From a bacterium (lineage in GTDB: Bacteria; Babelota; Babeliae; Babelales; CAIQNR01), in assembly GCA_947502805.1 (NCBI GenBank), contig CANNBR010000012.1:1-18395 (forward strand): a stretch of DNA of 18,395 bases, in the 5' to 3' direction. Of the stretch, positions 1 through 8,005 are shown one piece after another; positions within the stretch are counted from its first letter, which is position 1; the number at the start of each line of letters is the position of its first letter. The notes beneath the pieces are model-generated. The model did no database searches, was not told the origin of the DNA, and saw only the letters and a list, made by a program, of their open reading frames with translations. A program made the translations under genes and the position numbers.

Positions 1-405
1 ATCTTCAGTTGCAAGGTGTTTGTTGCCTTTAAAGATGACATCTTTGATAACTGTTTTTTCTTTAAGAATAACGTAGAGGTCAATAATGCCAGGAGAAATA
101 GAAGCTGTTTTAAAAGTAATTTGTTTAAAATAGCCAAGTTCATAAATCTTTTTAATGGCATTACTGGTCAGGCTTTTATCAAAAAAATCTCCTTTTTCAT
201 AAGATATTTTGCTAAAAATAGTATCTTCCGGCAGGACACTCAGTCCTTCGATAAAGATGTTGCCAATATATTTTTTTGTTGCTTCTTCTTGTTCAGATTC
301 TTCCAGTTGGGTGGGCGTTGGTGATTGTTGTGATAAAGAAGTACCAGTCTGTATGGCGATGGCCAGCAAAAAGAGGCGTAAAACAGTTTTTTTATTAAGC
401 GTCAT
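1..405 (-). CDS. bamA: Outer membrane protein assembly factor BamA, N-terminal part (cut by window edge)
   Basis: The first 135 residues of a protein that continues beyond base 1. Residues 1 to about 25 form a Sec signal peptide (MTLNKK, then a hydrophobic stretch ending near TSLSQQ). From about residue 36 the chain reads as POTRA domains: YIGNIFIEGLSVLPEDTI, then KIYELGYFKQITFK, then a DLYVILKEKTVIKDVIFKGN segment that starts the second POTRA. BamA is the central subunit of the machine that folds beta-barrel proteins into the outer membrane, so its presence marks a diderm cell. The start at 405 is supported by AGGAG about eight bases upstream. The gene is divergent from cysS and I see no convincing promoter between them. 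Other Omp85 proteins such as TamA have similar POTRA repeats, but the spacing and opening fit BamA best. Confidence 0.85.
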   Translation of the reverse strand, partial: MTLNKKTVLRLFLLAIAIQTGTSLSQQSPTPTQLEESEQEEATKKYIGNIFIEGLSVLPEDTIFSKISYEKGDFFDKSLTSNAIKKIYELGYFKQITFKTASISPGIIDLYVILKEKTVIKDVIFKGNKHLATED

Positions 406-565
406 GCGTGAGCTCCTACGCACTTTCCAATCCATAGTGATTTTCCAATTTCATGATAAAATAAGCAATCATGATACTATTTTTTGAGGAATTAGCCAGC
501 TTATATAGGCTCATATTCAAAAACCGCAATGAGACGTCAAATTGGTATAACAGTAGGATAGAGAG

Positions 566-1897
566 ATGATAGCGCTAACCAATACGTTAACAGGAAAAAA
601 GGAACCATTTGTTTCCTTAAATGAAATGGCTGTAAAGCTCTATGTTTGTGGTATCACTCCGTATGATTATGCGCATATAGGGCATGGTCGGGTGTATGTG
701 ACTTTTGATATTTTGTTACGGTTATTACGTCTTTCTGGTTATGAAGTTACCTATTGTCGTAATTTTACCGATATTGATGACAAATTATTGCATCGAGCTG
801 AAAAAGAATTCGGGGATAAATTTCGGTATGTGGAAATTGCACAAAGATACATTGATGCCTATCACGAAGATGTTGCTGCGCTTGGATGCTATGAGCCAAA
901 TAGTGAGCCGCGCGTAACAGAAGCTATTCCTCAAATTATTACATTTATCGAAGGCCTTATTTCAAATGGCTATGCCTACCAAGTTGATGGTGATGTCTAT
1001 TATCGGGTAATGAAATGTGCTTCATATGGAAAGCTTTCAAAGCGTAAGACAGAAGATCTACTTGTTGGTGCGCGTGTTGAGCTGAATGAAAAAAAAGAAA
1101 ATCCTCTTGATTTTGCTTTGTGGAAAGGTGAGCAAGAAGGAGAGTTTTGGAAGAGCCCATGGGGTTATGGAAGGCCTGGCTGGCATATCGAATGTTCTGC
1201 TATGTCTGCTGAGTATTTAGCGCCTCACATTGATATTCATGGTGGTGGCATGGATCTTATTTTTCCTCATCACGAAAATGAAATTGCGCAATCTGAAGGA
1301 TTATTCGGGGGAACATTTTCAACTTACTGGCTTCATAATGCGTTTGTTCGAATTAACCAGGAAAAAATGTCAAAATCTCTTAATAATTTTTTTACCTTAC
1401 GAGATGTATTTGAGTCATTTGATCCGATGGTTGTTCGGTTTTATTATTTGCAACATCACTATCGCTCTCCGCTTGATTTTTCTTTTGAAGGTTTGCAATC
1501 AGCAGAAAAGGCTTACCGTCGTTTATGCAAAGCATTTTCTGGATCAGAGTGCCCTATTAAAATGACTTATGAGTATGGAAAAACCTCTCTTTTGTTTCAG
1601 AAGATAGTGGATTTTGTTTCAGATGATTTGAATACGGTAGGAGCATTAGGGGTTGTTTTTGAAAACCTTTCTGATATGAAGGAGGAACTCTGCAGTATCA
1701 AACTATTCTTACAGCAAATTCTTGGGCTTTCATTAGAGCCGCTACCAGAAAAACAGGTAGAAATGACTGAAGAAATACTCTCTCTTATTCAGGAACGTGA
1801 AACTGCGCGTAGAGCAAAAGATTGGGTAACTGCTGATGCAGCTCGTCAGAAATTACTTGAACTTGGGTTTGAAGTGCAGGATAAAAAGAAGGCGTAG
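566..1897 (+). CDS. cysS: Cysteine--tRNA ligase
   Basis: Cytoplasmic class I aminoacyl-tRNA synthetase that charges tRNA-Cys with cysteine using ATP. All family landmarks are visible. The LYVCGITPYDYAHIGH segment holds zinc-ligand Cys28 and the HIGH signature (37-40). GWHIECSAMS supplies Cys210, and FPHHENE supplies His235 and Glu239, completing the zinc site. KMSKS lies at 267-271. The 443-residue length is slightly below the 461 of E. coli. The DALR-like C-terminal part is present but short. ATG 566 is preceded by AGGA seven bases upstream. The gene stops three bases before the stop codon of the convergent channel gene, so any terminator must lie inside the neighbour's coding sequence. Confidence 0.97.
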   Translation: MIALTNTLTGKKEPFVSLNEMAVKLYVCGITPYDYAHIGHGRVYVTFDILLRLLRLSGYEVTYCRNFTDIDDKLLHRAEKEFGDKFRYVEIAQRYIDAYHEDVAALGCYEPNSEPRVTEAIPQIITFIEGLISNGYAYQVDGDVYYRVMKCASYGKLSKRKTEDLLVGARVELNEKKENPLDFALWKGEQEGEFWKSPWGYGRPGWHIECSAMSAEYLAPHIDIHGGGMDLIFPHHENEIAQSEGLFGGTFSTYWLHNAFVRINQEKMSKSLNNFFTLRDVFESFDPMVVRFYYLQHHYRSPLDFSFEGLQSAEKAYRRLCKAFSGSECPIKMTYEYGKTSLLFQKIVDFVSDDLNTVGALGVVFENLSDMKEELCSIKLFLQQILGLSLEPLPEKQVEMTEEILSLIQERETARRAKDWVTADAARQKLLELGFEVQDKKKA

Positions 1898-1900
1898 CTC

Positions 1901-2410
1901 TTATTTCGTGATGCTTACTGGTTGTTTAAATAAGAATGAGTTGGGGATAAGAATTTTTTCTTCTGCATTTTCTAAGGTTGTATAGCGAATATCAATCGAT
2001 ACAATCTTTCCTTTATAGGATCCCTTATCAAGCTGAAGAGTAAGCTCCTGTCCAGGAATGAATGGCTTATATCCTATGATAAAAAAACCAGATACGACAT
2101 CAATAAAAAGATCTTTTAGCATAAAACTTATGCCAAAACCAAGTAATCCAATTGTTTGAATAATTGATGAGACATTAAGCCCTAAAGCACTTGCAAATGC
2201 TAAAATACCAATTGCTAAAAAAATGTTTTTAACAAGTACTGCAGCAAGAGGAATAATAAATGAACCATGTTCTGTAGGGCGATATTTTTTAAGAATATCT
2301 TTTTGGAGGATTTTTCCGGTTATCCATGAAATAACAAGAGCCAGAGAGCCAACTCCTATAAAAAAGATACGTTCAGGGGTAAAAAAGGTGGAGATAAAAG
2401 AAGTATTCAT
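1901..2410 (-). CDS. Short MscS-family mechanosensitive channel protein
   Basis: A 169-residue inner-membrane protein. Two hydrophobic helices (about 13-33 and 49-76) precede a pore-helix region (about 80-113), where GLLGFGISFMLKDLF and then FFIIGYKPFIPGQ match the TM3 and linker pattern of MscS. Residues 114-169 form the small beta domain (YKGKIVSIDIRYTTL, then ILIPNS). The C-terminal alpha/beta cage of E. coli MscS (286 residues) is missing, so this is a minimal form. MscS channels are heptamers that open under membrane tension; whether this short version gates the same way is not shown. Its ATG lies one base after the stop of the large membrane protease gene, with AAGGA inside that gene's 3' end, which implies translational coupling. 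Confidence 0.8.
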   Translation of the reverse strand: MNTSFISTFFTPERIFFIGVGSLALVISWITGKILQKDILKKYRPTEHGSFIIPLAAVLVKNIFLAIGILAFASALGLNVSSIIQTIGLLGFGISFMLKDLFIDVVSGFFIIGYKPFIPGQELTLQLDKGSYKGKIVSIDIRYTTLENAEEKILIPNSFLFKQPVSITK

Positions 2411-2411
2411 A

Positions 2412-5400
2412 TTAATCCTTTGTAGTCGATAATTTAGTAAACCAATAATAACTTATGAGCATAATACCACCACTAATAATGATCGAATAGACTAAGAGAT
2501 GAGGATAGTTTTGCTGCACGCCTTGTTGTAAGACCGCCAATGATATTCGTGTTGCTACCATGATAACAACCGCTCGTTGATCGTAACGAAGGAGTATAAA
2601 ATAAATTAATGTAAAAAGAGCTCCGAGCACTAATGCAATAAGAAGAGCAGTTGAGGGATACAAGACAAGTGGACAGCAGTAGCTCATTGAACTAACAATA
2701 AAGAATGCAACGCCATAGAGCCATACACGTTTTTTCTGTTTAATAAGTAAGGTAAATGCTGAAATGCAGATAAGTTCAAGAACCCCACTTTTAATAAGAG
2801 AAAGAAATGATGAAGAGGCAAGCCCAAAAAATGGTGAGTAGCTGTTAAAATTTAGGTAATCAGGAACAAAGGGAACATAGCGGGGGCTTACAAAAAGGAT
2901 CGCTTGTATTGCCCCTTGTAGGGCTAATTCAGCAGCGATAGCAAAAAGAATAACCGAATTGTTTATTTTAGTACTAATGATCTTTTTTAAAGAAGAAAGA
3001 AGAACGGAAAGAATAGTTACTGAAATAATAGAAGTTATTAACAGTGCTGCAATAAAAGTAAAAAGCTGCGCTTCGTAAGGGCGTGAACTAATGAGGGTTG
3101 TTGCTAATAATTGGTCTAATCCGTTGAGGCTTGCAAGTATTACAACAGGGATAAGAACTGCCGCCCAGAGAATGATTCTTTTTATACAAAAATTTTGGAA
3201 GAGATGTTTTTGCAAAAGTATAAACGCGCCAAATAATGCAAAGGCTTTTATAAAAAGTATGAAAAAATTAAAGAGAGCAAGGTAAAGGTCGGTTTGCTGT
3301 TGATCACGTAGCCAGGTTTCAGGAACAAATACAAATCGATTAATGTTAGTTACTTTATCACCTAAAATAGTTACTTGAATACGCGCTTGCCCTTCGCTAG
3401 AAAACACCACTTTTTTATCTTTAAAAATAAAAGCCCAGTCCTTGCGGTGTGGACGCTCTTGTGGGGTAGCAGAAATTTCTTTGAGATCGATTGGAGTAAT
3501 TCCATAGTGATTTTCTATGGCCTCAAGTGCTATTCCACGCGCTTCGCATTCTGGTAAAGAAGCACCATCGAGTGATTCAGGTAAAATAAGATTACTTCTT
3601 AACAGAGTGCCATCTGGTCCAATAAGTGAAACAAATTCAAGTGCTCGGTCGGTTAGGTTTCCTGAAAAAGAGAGATAGCGAACAGCCCATGAAGGAGGGG
3701 TTAGGTATGAACCTAAAAGTTCTTGGTATTTTTCTTTTCCTTCTTTACGCCATACAAAGAACTCTGATTGAGTGGGCATACTTGCAATAAAAAAGTGTTG
3801 TTGCCAAATAAATGCTTCTGGTGTTGGTACTTCTTGTTGCGCAAAAGCATCATCAGCTAAAGAAAGAGCATGACTTTTTTGAATGTTTAAAGGAGGAGTT
3901 GTGGGAGTAAAAGTGGTGCACCAAATCCATAATCCAAGGCCCACTATCCCCATACTAAGAAGAATTTTTTTTGCTGCATCAGGTAGTTGTGATTGAGGAG
4001 AAGTGATCTGATTATCATATGATTCTATTTTCGTAAAAGACTCTGTAGTGCTTGTTGTTGCTATAGTTGGTAGAAAAGCGCTGTTATGGTCTTGTTCATT
4101 AATGCTATACCAATTTCCTCTTCTGAGCCTTCTATAGAGGATGATCAAAAGAGGAAAAAGAAAAAGGATTATGAGTATACTTTTACTTATCAGAGCTTGT
4201 GAAAAATTGGTTGCAAAAAGAGGAAGAGACATAAAAAAAAAATCATAAAAAAAGTGACTAAGAATGCCAGGAAGTAGACCAAAGTAAAGATATAATGCCC
4301 CAAAAATCCAAGAAGGAATAAGAAGTTCAACAAGACGAAAATAGCCAGGGTATTGCGGGTAAGATGCATGGCAGGCTGCAAAAATCAATGCTTGTATGAT
4401 AAATCCTAAGAAAATTCCTGTTTTTTCACGATTATAATAACGACCCAGTACGGCACATGCAGCAAGGGGAAGCGCGCGAAAAAGAATTTCTTCAAGAAAA
4501 CCAGCAGAAGCAGCTTGTGAAAAAGGAGTAATCCAGGGCGCGTACGTGGCAAGGATAGTAGGATTAACTAACGTATCAGCAGGGCACCACCAATGGAGAA
4601 CTTGAGTGAGTAGTAAATAGGTTGCAGTCATAATACCAAGAAATATAACAGAAAAAGCATAGCCTCCAAGGGTTCTTCCAAGTACTGCAAGGGAGCTTCC
4701 AACTGTTGGTGACCAGAGTTTATAAAAGGCAATGCGTGAAGGGAATGCAAGTTGGTCCCAGGTTACAGCAACGCTAAAAATAGTAGTGAAAAAACTGGTT
4801 GTAATAATGGCTAGAGACAGAGCTTTAAGTAGATAGCTAAAGAGAAATGATGATGCACTCGTGGCTGTATCATAAGATATCCATGCGTGTGGTAGTTCGT
4901 TGATGGTGGAGGCAAATAGTAAAAAACCAAAAAAAGAAGCCCAATAGAAAGCGGGTTTAATAAGAAGATGGCGTTTACGTAAAAAGAAAAATCCAGCAAT
5001 TAAACAACCGGCAAAAATGTAGAGTAGTTGAAGACCTAACATTCCAAAGGTGAGGACAGTTGTATTAGAACTTCGCATTTCTTGGAAGCGTCGTGTAAAG
5101 GTTTCTGGAATAAAAACAAAGCGGGTAACTTCAGTTACCATGTCGCCACACACAAGAAGTTTAAGTCGATATTTACCTTCCGCTCCTAGGTTTACATCGG
5201 TGCGTTCATAGACAAAGCTGTGATCAAGGCGTCCACATGGTTTGAGATCTTTTGAAGCTTCTATTTCTTTATATGAATCAAAACAAACATTCCATTCTTC
5301 TACTGCTACTGTTTGTGCTAATTCGCGCGCTGCTTGAGTTGGTAAGGTTGGTTTTATTTCTGTTTCAGGAAGCTTTGTAGTAAATCCATAGGGGGTTCCA

Positions 5401-5783
5401 TCAGGAGTAAAAAAAAGAGAAGTTTCATGGGTTGTTTTTTCTTGAAAATATCTGACATGCCACTGATAAGGTTCATATTCTTTTGTTTGCAAAAGCTTGG
5501 AAAATGCTTCTTTGCCGCCACATTCAAGTTCTATAAAATAATGCAAAAGTTGATCAAGCTTGAATTCAATAGCATGACGTGGGTTTGCAGGTAACCAGGC
5601 ATGTTGTGTGGTTAAAAAGTGTGCTTTTTCAAGTGCTTGTTCTCGATCCATAGAAATAGAGAGTGAGATGATAGGGTAGCTTTGTATAAAATAGCGATGA
5701 GTAAATACTCCGCTTGCAATTGCTAATACTGTGATGATAATCCAAAAAAAAGATTTTTTTGGAGACAAGATTGCTTTAAGCAT
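2412..5783 (-). CDS. Tandem-duplicated CPBP-family (Abi) membrane protease-like protein
   Basis: A 1123-residue protein made of two copies of one plan: anchor helix, extracytoplasmic domain of about 200 residues, and a multi-helix membrane domain. Copy 1 has its anchor at 11-30, soluble domain at about 45-235, and a membrane domain carrying the CPBP (Rce1/Abi) catalytic motifs: EEILFR (Glu431, Glu432, Arg436), FAACH (His472) and HFFYD (His510, Asp514). Copy 2 begins with an anchor near 608-622 and a soluble domain at about 636-828. The homology is plain in RFVFIPETF (221-229) against RFVFVPETW (816-824). Its membrane domain has lost the motifs: the aligned segment reads SGVLELICIS, keeping only the first Glu (1003). 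CPBP proteins are intramembrane glutamic endopeptidases or bacteriocin-immunity-like factors. Substrate unknown. ATG 5783 has AGGAG upstream. It heads an operon with the short channel. Confidence 0.8.
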   Translation of the reverse strand: MLKAILSPKKSFFWIIITVLAIASGVFTHRYFIQSYPIISLSISMDREQALEKAHFLTTQHAWLPANPRHAIEFKLDQLLHYFIELECGGKEAFSKLLQTKEYEPYQWHVRYFQEKTTHETSLFFTPDGTPYGFTTKLPETEIKPTLPTQAARELAQTVAVEEWNVCFDSYKEIEASKDLKPCGRLDHSFVYERTDVNLGAEGKYRLKLLVCGDMVTEVTRFVFIPETFTRRFQEMRSSNTTVLTFGMLGLQLLYIFAGCLIAGFFFLRKRHLLIKPAFYWASFFGFLLFASTINELPHAWISYDTATSASSFLFSYLLKALSLAIITTSFFTTIFSVAVTWDQLAFPSRIAFYKLWSPTVGSSLAVLGRTLGGYAFSVIFLGIMTATYLLLTQVLHWWCPADTLVNPTILATYAPWITPFSQAASAGFLEEILFRALPLAACAVLGRYYNREKTGIFLGFIIQALIFAACHASYPQYPGYFRLVELLIPSWIFGALYLYFGLLPGILSHFFYDFFFMSLPLFATNFSQALISKSILIILFLFPLLIILYRRLRRGNWYSINEQDHNSAFLPTIATTSTTESFTKIESYDNQITSPQSQLPDAAKKILLSMGIVGLGLWIWCTTFTPTTPPLNIQKSHALSLADDAFAQQEVPTPEAFIWQQHFFIASMPTQSEFFVWRKEGKEKYQELLGSYLTPPSWAVRYLSFSGNLTDRALEFVSLIGPDGTLLRSNLILPESLDGASLPECEARGIALEAIENHYGITPIDLKEISATPQERPHRKDWAFIFKDKKVVFSSEGQARIQVTILGDKVTNINRFVFVPETWLRDQQQTDLYLALFNFFILFIKAFALFGAFILLQKHLFQNFCIKRIILWAAVLIPVVILASLNGLDQLLATTLISSRPYEAQLFTFIAALLITSIISVTILSVLLSSLKKIISTKINNSVILFAIAAELALQGAIQAILFVSPRYVPFVPDYLNFNSYSPFFGLASSSFLSLIKSGVLELICISAFTLLIKQKKRVWLYGVAFFIVSSMSYCCPLVLYPSTALLIALVLGALFTLIYFILLRYDQRAVVIMVATRISLAVLQQGVQQNYPHLLVYSIIISGGIMLISYYWFTKLSTTKD

Positions 5784-5800
5784 TTTAGCTACTCCTTAAC

Positions 5801-5840
5801 AATAAAACGATCTACTCAGTTTAAAGGAGACCGTTTTATT
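5801..5840 (-). terminator. Probable intrinsic terminator after the secreted-paralogue genes
   Basis: AATAAAACG (5801-5809) and CGTTTTATT (5832-5840) form a perfect nine-base stem. After one mismatch a further TCT/AGA pairs inside. Read leftward, the stem's own U-rich 3' arm acts as the tail. It lies 41 bases after the stop of the last paralogue gene and 18 bases before the ATG of the protease gene, separating the two units. Because it would sit in the protease leader, an attenuator role is possible instead. Confidence 0.5.
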
Positions 5841-5881
5841 AGCAAGGATGTGAACTTAGGTGCTTAATATTTGAGCGCTAG

Positions 5882-6601
5882 TTAAAAACGTTTAAATAGT
5901 TTAAATAGTTCGTTTTCTGCTTCTTCAGCTTCCACATCTTCAGGTATTGATTCAAGTGATCCTGTGCTTGCAATAGTTGTTGATGGTGAACTATGCCTTC
6001 TTAGGGGAGCAGAACTTGATCGTCTTGTGGTAAATTCAATTTCAGAAGCAGTAGAAGAAGCAGCTGCTGATTGGCTACGCGCAGGTCCTTGCTCGACAAG
6101 TTCTTCATCACTTTCTTCTGTAATAGAACTAAGCGAAAAGCATCTTGTATTTAAAGGTTGTGCTAAAAGAGCAGGGGTAAATTCAGTAGGCATTGGTTGT
6201 TGTTGTTCCAGATGGACATTGGGTTTTTTTGCTTTAGGTGGCATTGCCGTTAGTCCGCCATAAGTATTTTTGTAAGTTGTAAAAGTTTGTGAAATACCTT
6301 CATTGGTAGGTTCAGCCTTTTTAATCCATGTTAATAGATCAACTACTGCGATAAGACGATTTTGAAGCTTTTCCAGTACTTTACATAATTCGATGCTGTC
6401 TGTTCTGGTAAGCATTTGTTGTGAAATAGCACTTAATCTTAATGTTATGTGCTTTTTTTCTTTTTTTATTTCTTTCTTGAGCAATTGTTTTTCTATTGCC
6501 TGCAAAGGAGATTCATCTCCTGCTGTTTGTAAAAATGGTTCGTCTTCCATTGAATGAGCCATTGATACTGAACATAAGAGTGTTAATAATAAGTATTTCA
6601 T
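5882..6601 (-). CDS. Secreted protein of the tandem paralogue family, copy A (239 aa)
   Basis: No known family recognised. Residues 1-17 (MKYLLLTLLCSVSMAHS) are a Sec signal peptide with a likely signal peptidase I cut before Met18. The mature part has a lysine-rich helical segment (about 33-60) and a second helical segment (about 70-96, containing LLTWIKKAEPTNEG) that aligns with copy C. From 150 on it is serine-rich and probably disordered: RCFSLSSITEESDEEL (153-168), ARSQSA (174-179), RSSSAP (194-199), GSLESIPEDV (214-223) and an acidic/basic tail. RSSSAP fits the 14-3-3 mode I pattern R-S-x-S-x-P. It lies 27 bases after copy B, so probably cotranscribed with it. The first 18 codons plus the ribosome site are identical at DNA level to copy B. 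Function unknown; a host-directed effector is a guess. Confidence 0.75.
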   Translation of the reverse strand: MKYLLLTLLCSVSMAHSMEDEPFLQTAGDESPLQAIEKQLLKKEIKKEKKHITLRLSAISQQMLTRTDSIELCKVLEKLQNRLIAVVDLLTWIKKAEPTNEGISQTFTTYKNTYGGLTAMPPKAKKPNVHLEQQQPMPTEFTPALLAQPLNTRCFSLSSITEESDEELVEQGPARSQSAAASSTASEIEFTTRRSSSAPLRRHSSPSTTIASTGSLESIPEDVEAEEAENELFKLFKRF

Positions 6602-6614
6602 AATAAATTTCCTA
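6545..6614 (-). repeat. 70-bp direct repeat, copy 1 (5' end of paralogue A)
   Basis: Seventy bases, from the TTAGGA ribosome site through codon 18 of paralogue A, are identical to 7043-7112 at an offset of 498. Sequence identity breaks immediately on both sides. Confidence 0.95.
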
Positions 6615-6628
6615 AATAATAATATGGT

Positions 6629-7099
6629 TTAACTAAAAAGCCTTGATATCTCGCTGCTATCTTGAGGCATTACATCTTCTTCGCTTATTGATTCCAGTGA
6701 TTCTGGGCTGAGATATCTTGAGCGCGAATGATGAATTGCTGGAGGGGCAGAGCGAGGTCGTCTTGTGGTGACTTCGAGAATGGGAGTAGGACGAATAGTT
6801 ACTGATCGGCTACGCGTAGGTATTTCTTCTTCAGAGCTCGTGGATGCTGCTGTTTTTGGAGTCACTGTAAAGTAGCTGTCATCTATTCTTGATTGCACTT
6901 CTTTTTTTTCATTCATGATGTCTCTGGATAGCATTAATGAAAGCCTCATCTTTTCTTGCGATTCTGGTGGTCTTGACATCGCTTGAGCCCTTAATTCGAA
7001 TCGTATGGATACCTGTCTCATTTCTTCTATCGAATGTCGTTTTTCCATTGAATGAGCCATTGATACTGAACATAAGAGTGTTAATAATAAGTATTTCAT
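6629..7099 (-). CDS. Secreted protein of the tandem paralogue family, copy B (156 aa, shortened)
   Basis: Unknown function. The signal peptide (1-17) is identical to copy A, followed by Met18-Glu19. The helical region is short (about 22-70) and lacks the WIK...NPT segment seen in A and C, so this copy looks internally shortened. The tail keeps the family pattern: TRSRSV (95-100), EVTTRRPRSAPP with the RPRSAP motif at 114-119, SPESLESISEEDV (131-143), and a C-terminus with PQDSS that matches the end of copy D (PQDSG). It is 73 bases downstream of copy C and 27 bases upstream of copy A. The upstream gap resembles the promoter region of copy C but the -35 box is eroded, so readthrough from copy C is likely. 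TTAGGA precedes the ATG by nine bases. Confidence 0.72.
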   Translation of the reverse strand: MKYLLLTLLCSVSMAHSMEKRHSIEEMRQVSIRFELRAQAMSRPPESQEKMRLSLMLSRDIMNEKKEVQSRIDDSYFTVTPKTAASTSSEEEIPTRSRSVTIRPTPILEVTTRRPRSAPPAIHHSRSRYLSPESLESISEEDVMPQDSSEISRLFS

Positions 7100-7112
7100 A
7101 ATAAATTTCCTA
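7043..7112 (-). repeat. 70-bp direct repeat, copy 2 (5' end of paralogue B)
   Basis: Identical over 70 bases to 6545-6614. A third, diverged version covers the 5' end of paralogue C (about 7638-7707). Confidence 0.95.
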
Positions 7113-7172
7113 GTTAAAAATATAAGTAAAGTGACGTAATAAGCTTATTTTAAAGCGCATGAATTTAAGCAT

Positions 7173-7694
7173 TTAAGAATTAATTTCATCAAAAATAATG
7201 CCTAGCGCATGCCTTTCATATTCTGGTTCTTCGTCTACTGATGTAAGTGGCAGGCCAATAGAATAAGCTGTAGGAGGAGCAGAGTAAGGTCGTTCTGTAA
7301 GAACTTCGTGGGCAGTGGTTGAATGAACAGTTGCTGATTGGCTACGCGCAGGTGCTTCAAGGCAGGTATTAAACTTTTGTGTTTTAGTTGGCATTCGCAT
7401 TAAGCAACGATAGTTTTTTTCATAAGCTACACACACATGTAAAACCCCTTTTTCTGTAGGATTAGCTTCTTTAATCCATTCTAGTATCTCAATTACTTCT
7501 GTAAGACGATTTTTAAAAATCCGTATTGTTTTTGCGCACAATGCTGAATTGCCTCCTTCAAACATTGCCCTTGAAGCGGCATCTAATTCCAATTTTAATG
7601 CTAATTTTTCTTGTTTTAGTGTTCTAATGAGCGGGTGCTCCATTGCTTGAGCAACTGATAATGAGCACAAGAGCGTGAGTAATAAGTATTTCAT
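7173..7694 (-). CDS. Secreted protein of the tandem paralogue family, copy C (173 aa)
   Basis: Unknown function. The signal peptide MKYLLLTLLCSLSVAQA has a clean AQA cleavage site before Met18. The mature part begins with a charged helical stretch (about 22-75) including KNRLTEVIEILEWIKEANPT, which aligns with NRLIAVVDLLTWIKKAEPT in copy A. This shows real homology and not just a shared leader. The tail has ARSQSA (116-121), then RPYSAP (135-140), then TSVDEEPE (151-158). Compared with A it lacks the RCFSLSS block and the long acidic end. It is the first gene of a probable three-gene unit (C, B, A) and has its own promoter (7732-7760). AGGAG precedes ATG 7694 at a normal distance. Confidence 0.75.
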   Translation of the reverse strand: MKYLLLTLLCSLSVAQAMEHPLIRTLKQEKLALKLELDAASRAMFEGGNSALCAKTIRIFKNRLTEVIEILEWIKEANPTEKGVLHVCVAYEKNYRCLMRMPTKTQKFNTCLEAPARSQSATVHSTTAHEVLTERPYSAPPTAYSIGLPLTSVDEEPEYERHALGIIFDEINS

Positions 7695-7731
7695 AATAAA
7701 TCTCCTAAATTAAAAATATGGGTAAAACACC

Positions 7732-7760
7732 ATAGTAAGCTAATTCTATTAGTAAATCAA
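7732..7760 (-). promoter_or_regulatory. Sigma-70-type promoter of paralogue C
   Basis: On the minus strand TTGATT (7755-7760) and TACTAT (7732-7737) are separated by exactly 17 bases, predicting a start near 7725 and a leader of about 30 bases that includes AGGAG. The promoter and the bases around it match the one before paralogue D at about 28 of 37 positions, including an identical -35 box. Confidence 0.6.
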
Positions 7761-7888
7761 ATGGTTGATTCCGCTAATCTATAACATTTTTATGCTAAAA
7801 TAAGATTATAGATTTAATGACAAATATATATAATAGACTTACTTAAAGGGGAAGGTTTAGGCTTAGGGTTTGTGTACAAAATAATATC

Positions 7889-7988
7889 TAAATAAAAATT
7901 CCCGTTATCCCAAGCAGTATAGTAGTCACAGCAATGCATTCGCATGCGATAATCTTCTATTTTTGGGAATAGCGGGAATTTTTATTTA
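7889..7988. repeat. 100-bp near-perfect inverted repeat (terminator, structured RNA or MITE-like element)
   Basis: The left arm (7889-7913) and right arm (7963-7988) pair over about 25 bases with one mismatch and one bulge. The outermost 16 bases of each arm are exact complements (TAAATAAAAATTCCCG). The loop of about 49 bases contains the perfect palindrome TCGCATGCGA (7940-7949). Both arms end in TA, as would be left by an element inserted at a TA target. On the minus strand the structure follows the stop of paralogue D and ends in a U-rich arm, so it may also end that transcript. Confidence 0.75.
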
Positions 7989-8005
7989 CTCAAATAAGCT
8001 CTTAA

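Larger units (their letters stand above)
7695..8005. other. 311-bp intergenic region between paralogues D and C
   Basis: It holds the leader and promoter of copy C (7695-7760), an AT-rich unassigned stretch (about 7761-7888), and a 100-bp inverted repeat (7889-7988) beginning 17 bases past the stop of copy D. I see no open reading frame of note on either strand. Confidence 0.7.

Noticed and set aside
543..551. Extended -10-like TGGTATAAC before cysS
   Set aside because: It would start transcription about eight bases before the ATG and exclude the AGGA ribosome site at 555-558; no matching -35 box.
7829..7988. Possible plus-strand small RNA: TATAAT at 7829-7834 leading into the 100-bp hairpin
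   Set aside because: No acceptable -35 box at the right distance, and the region is AT-rich enough for chance TATAAT; left as a possibility only.
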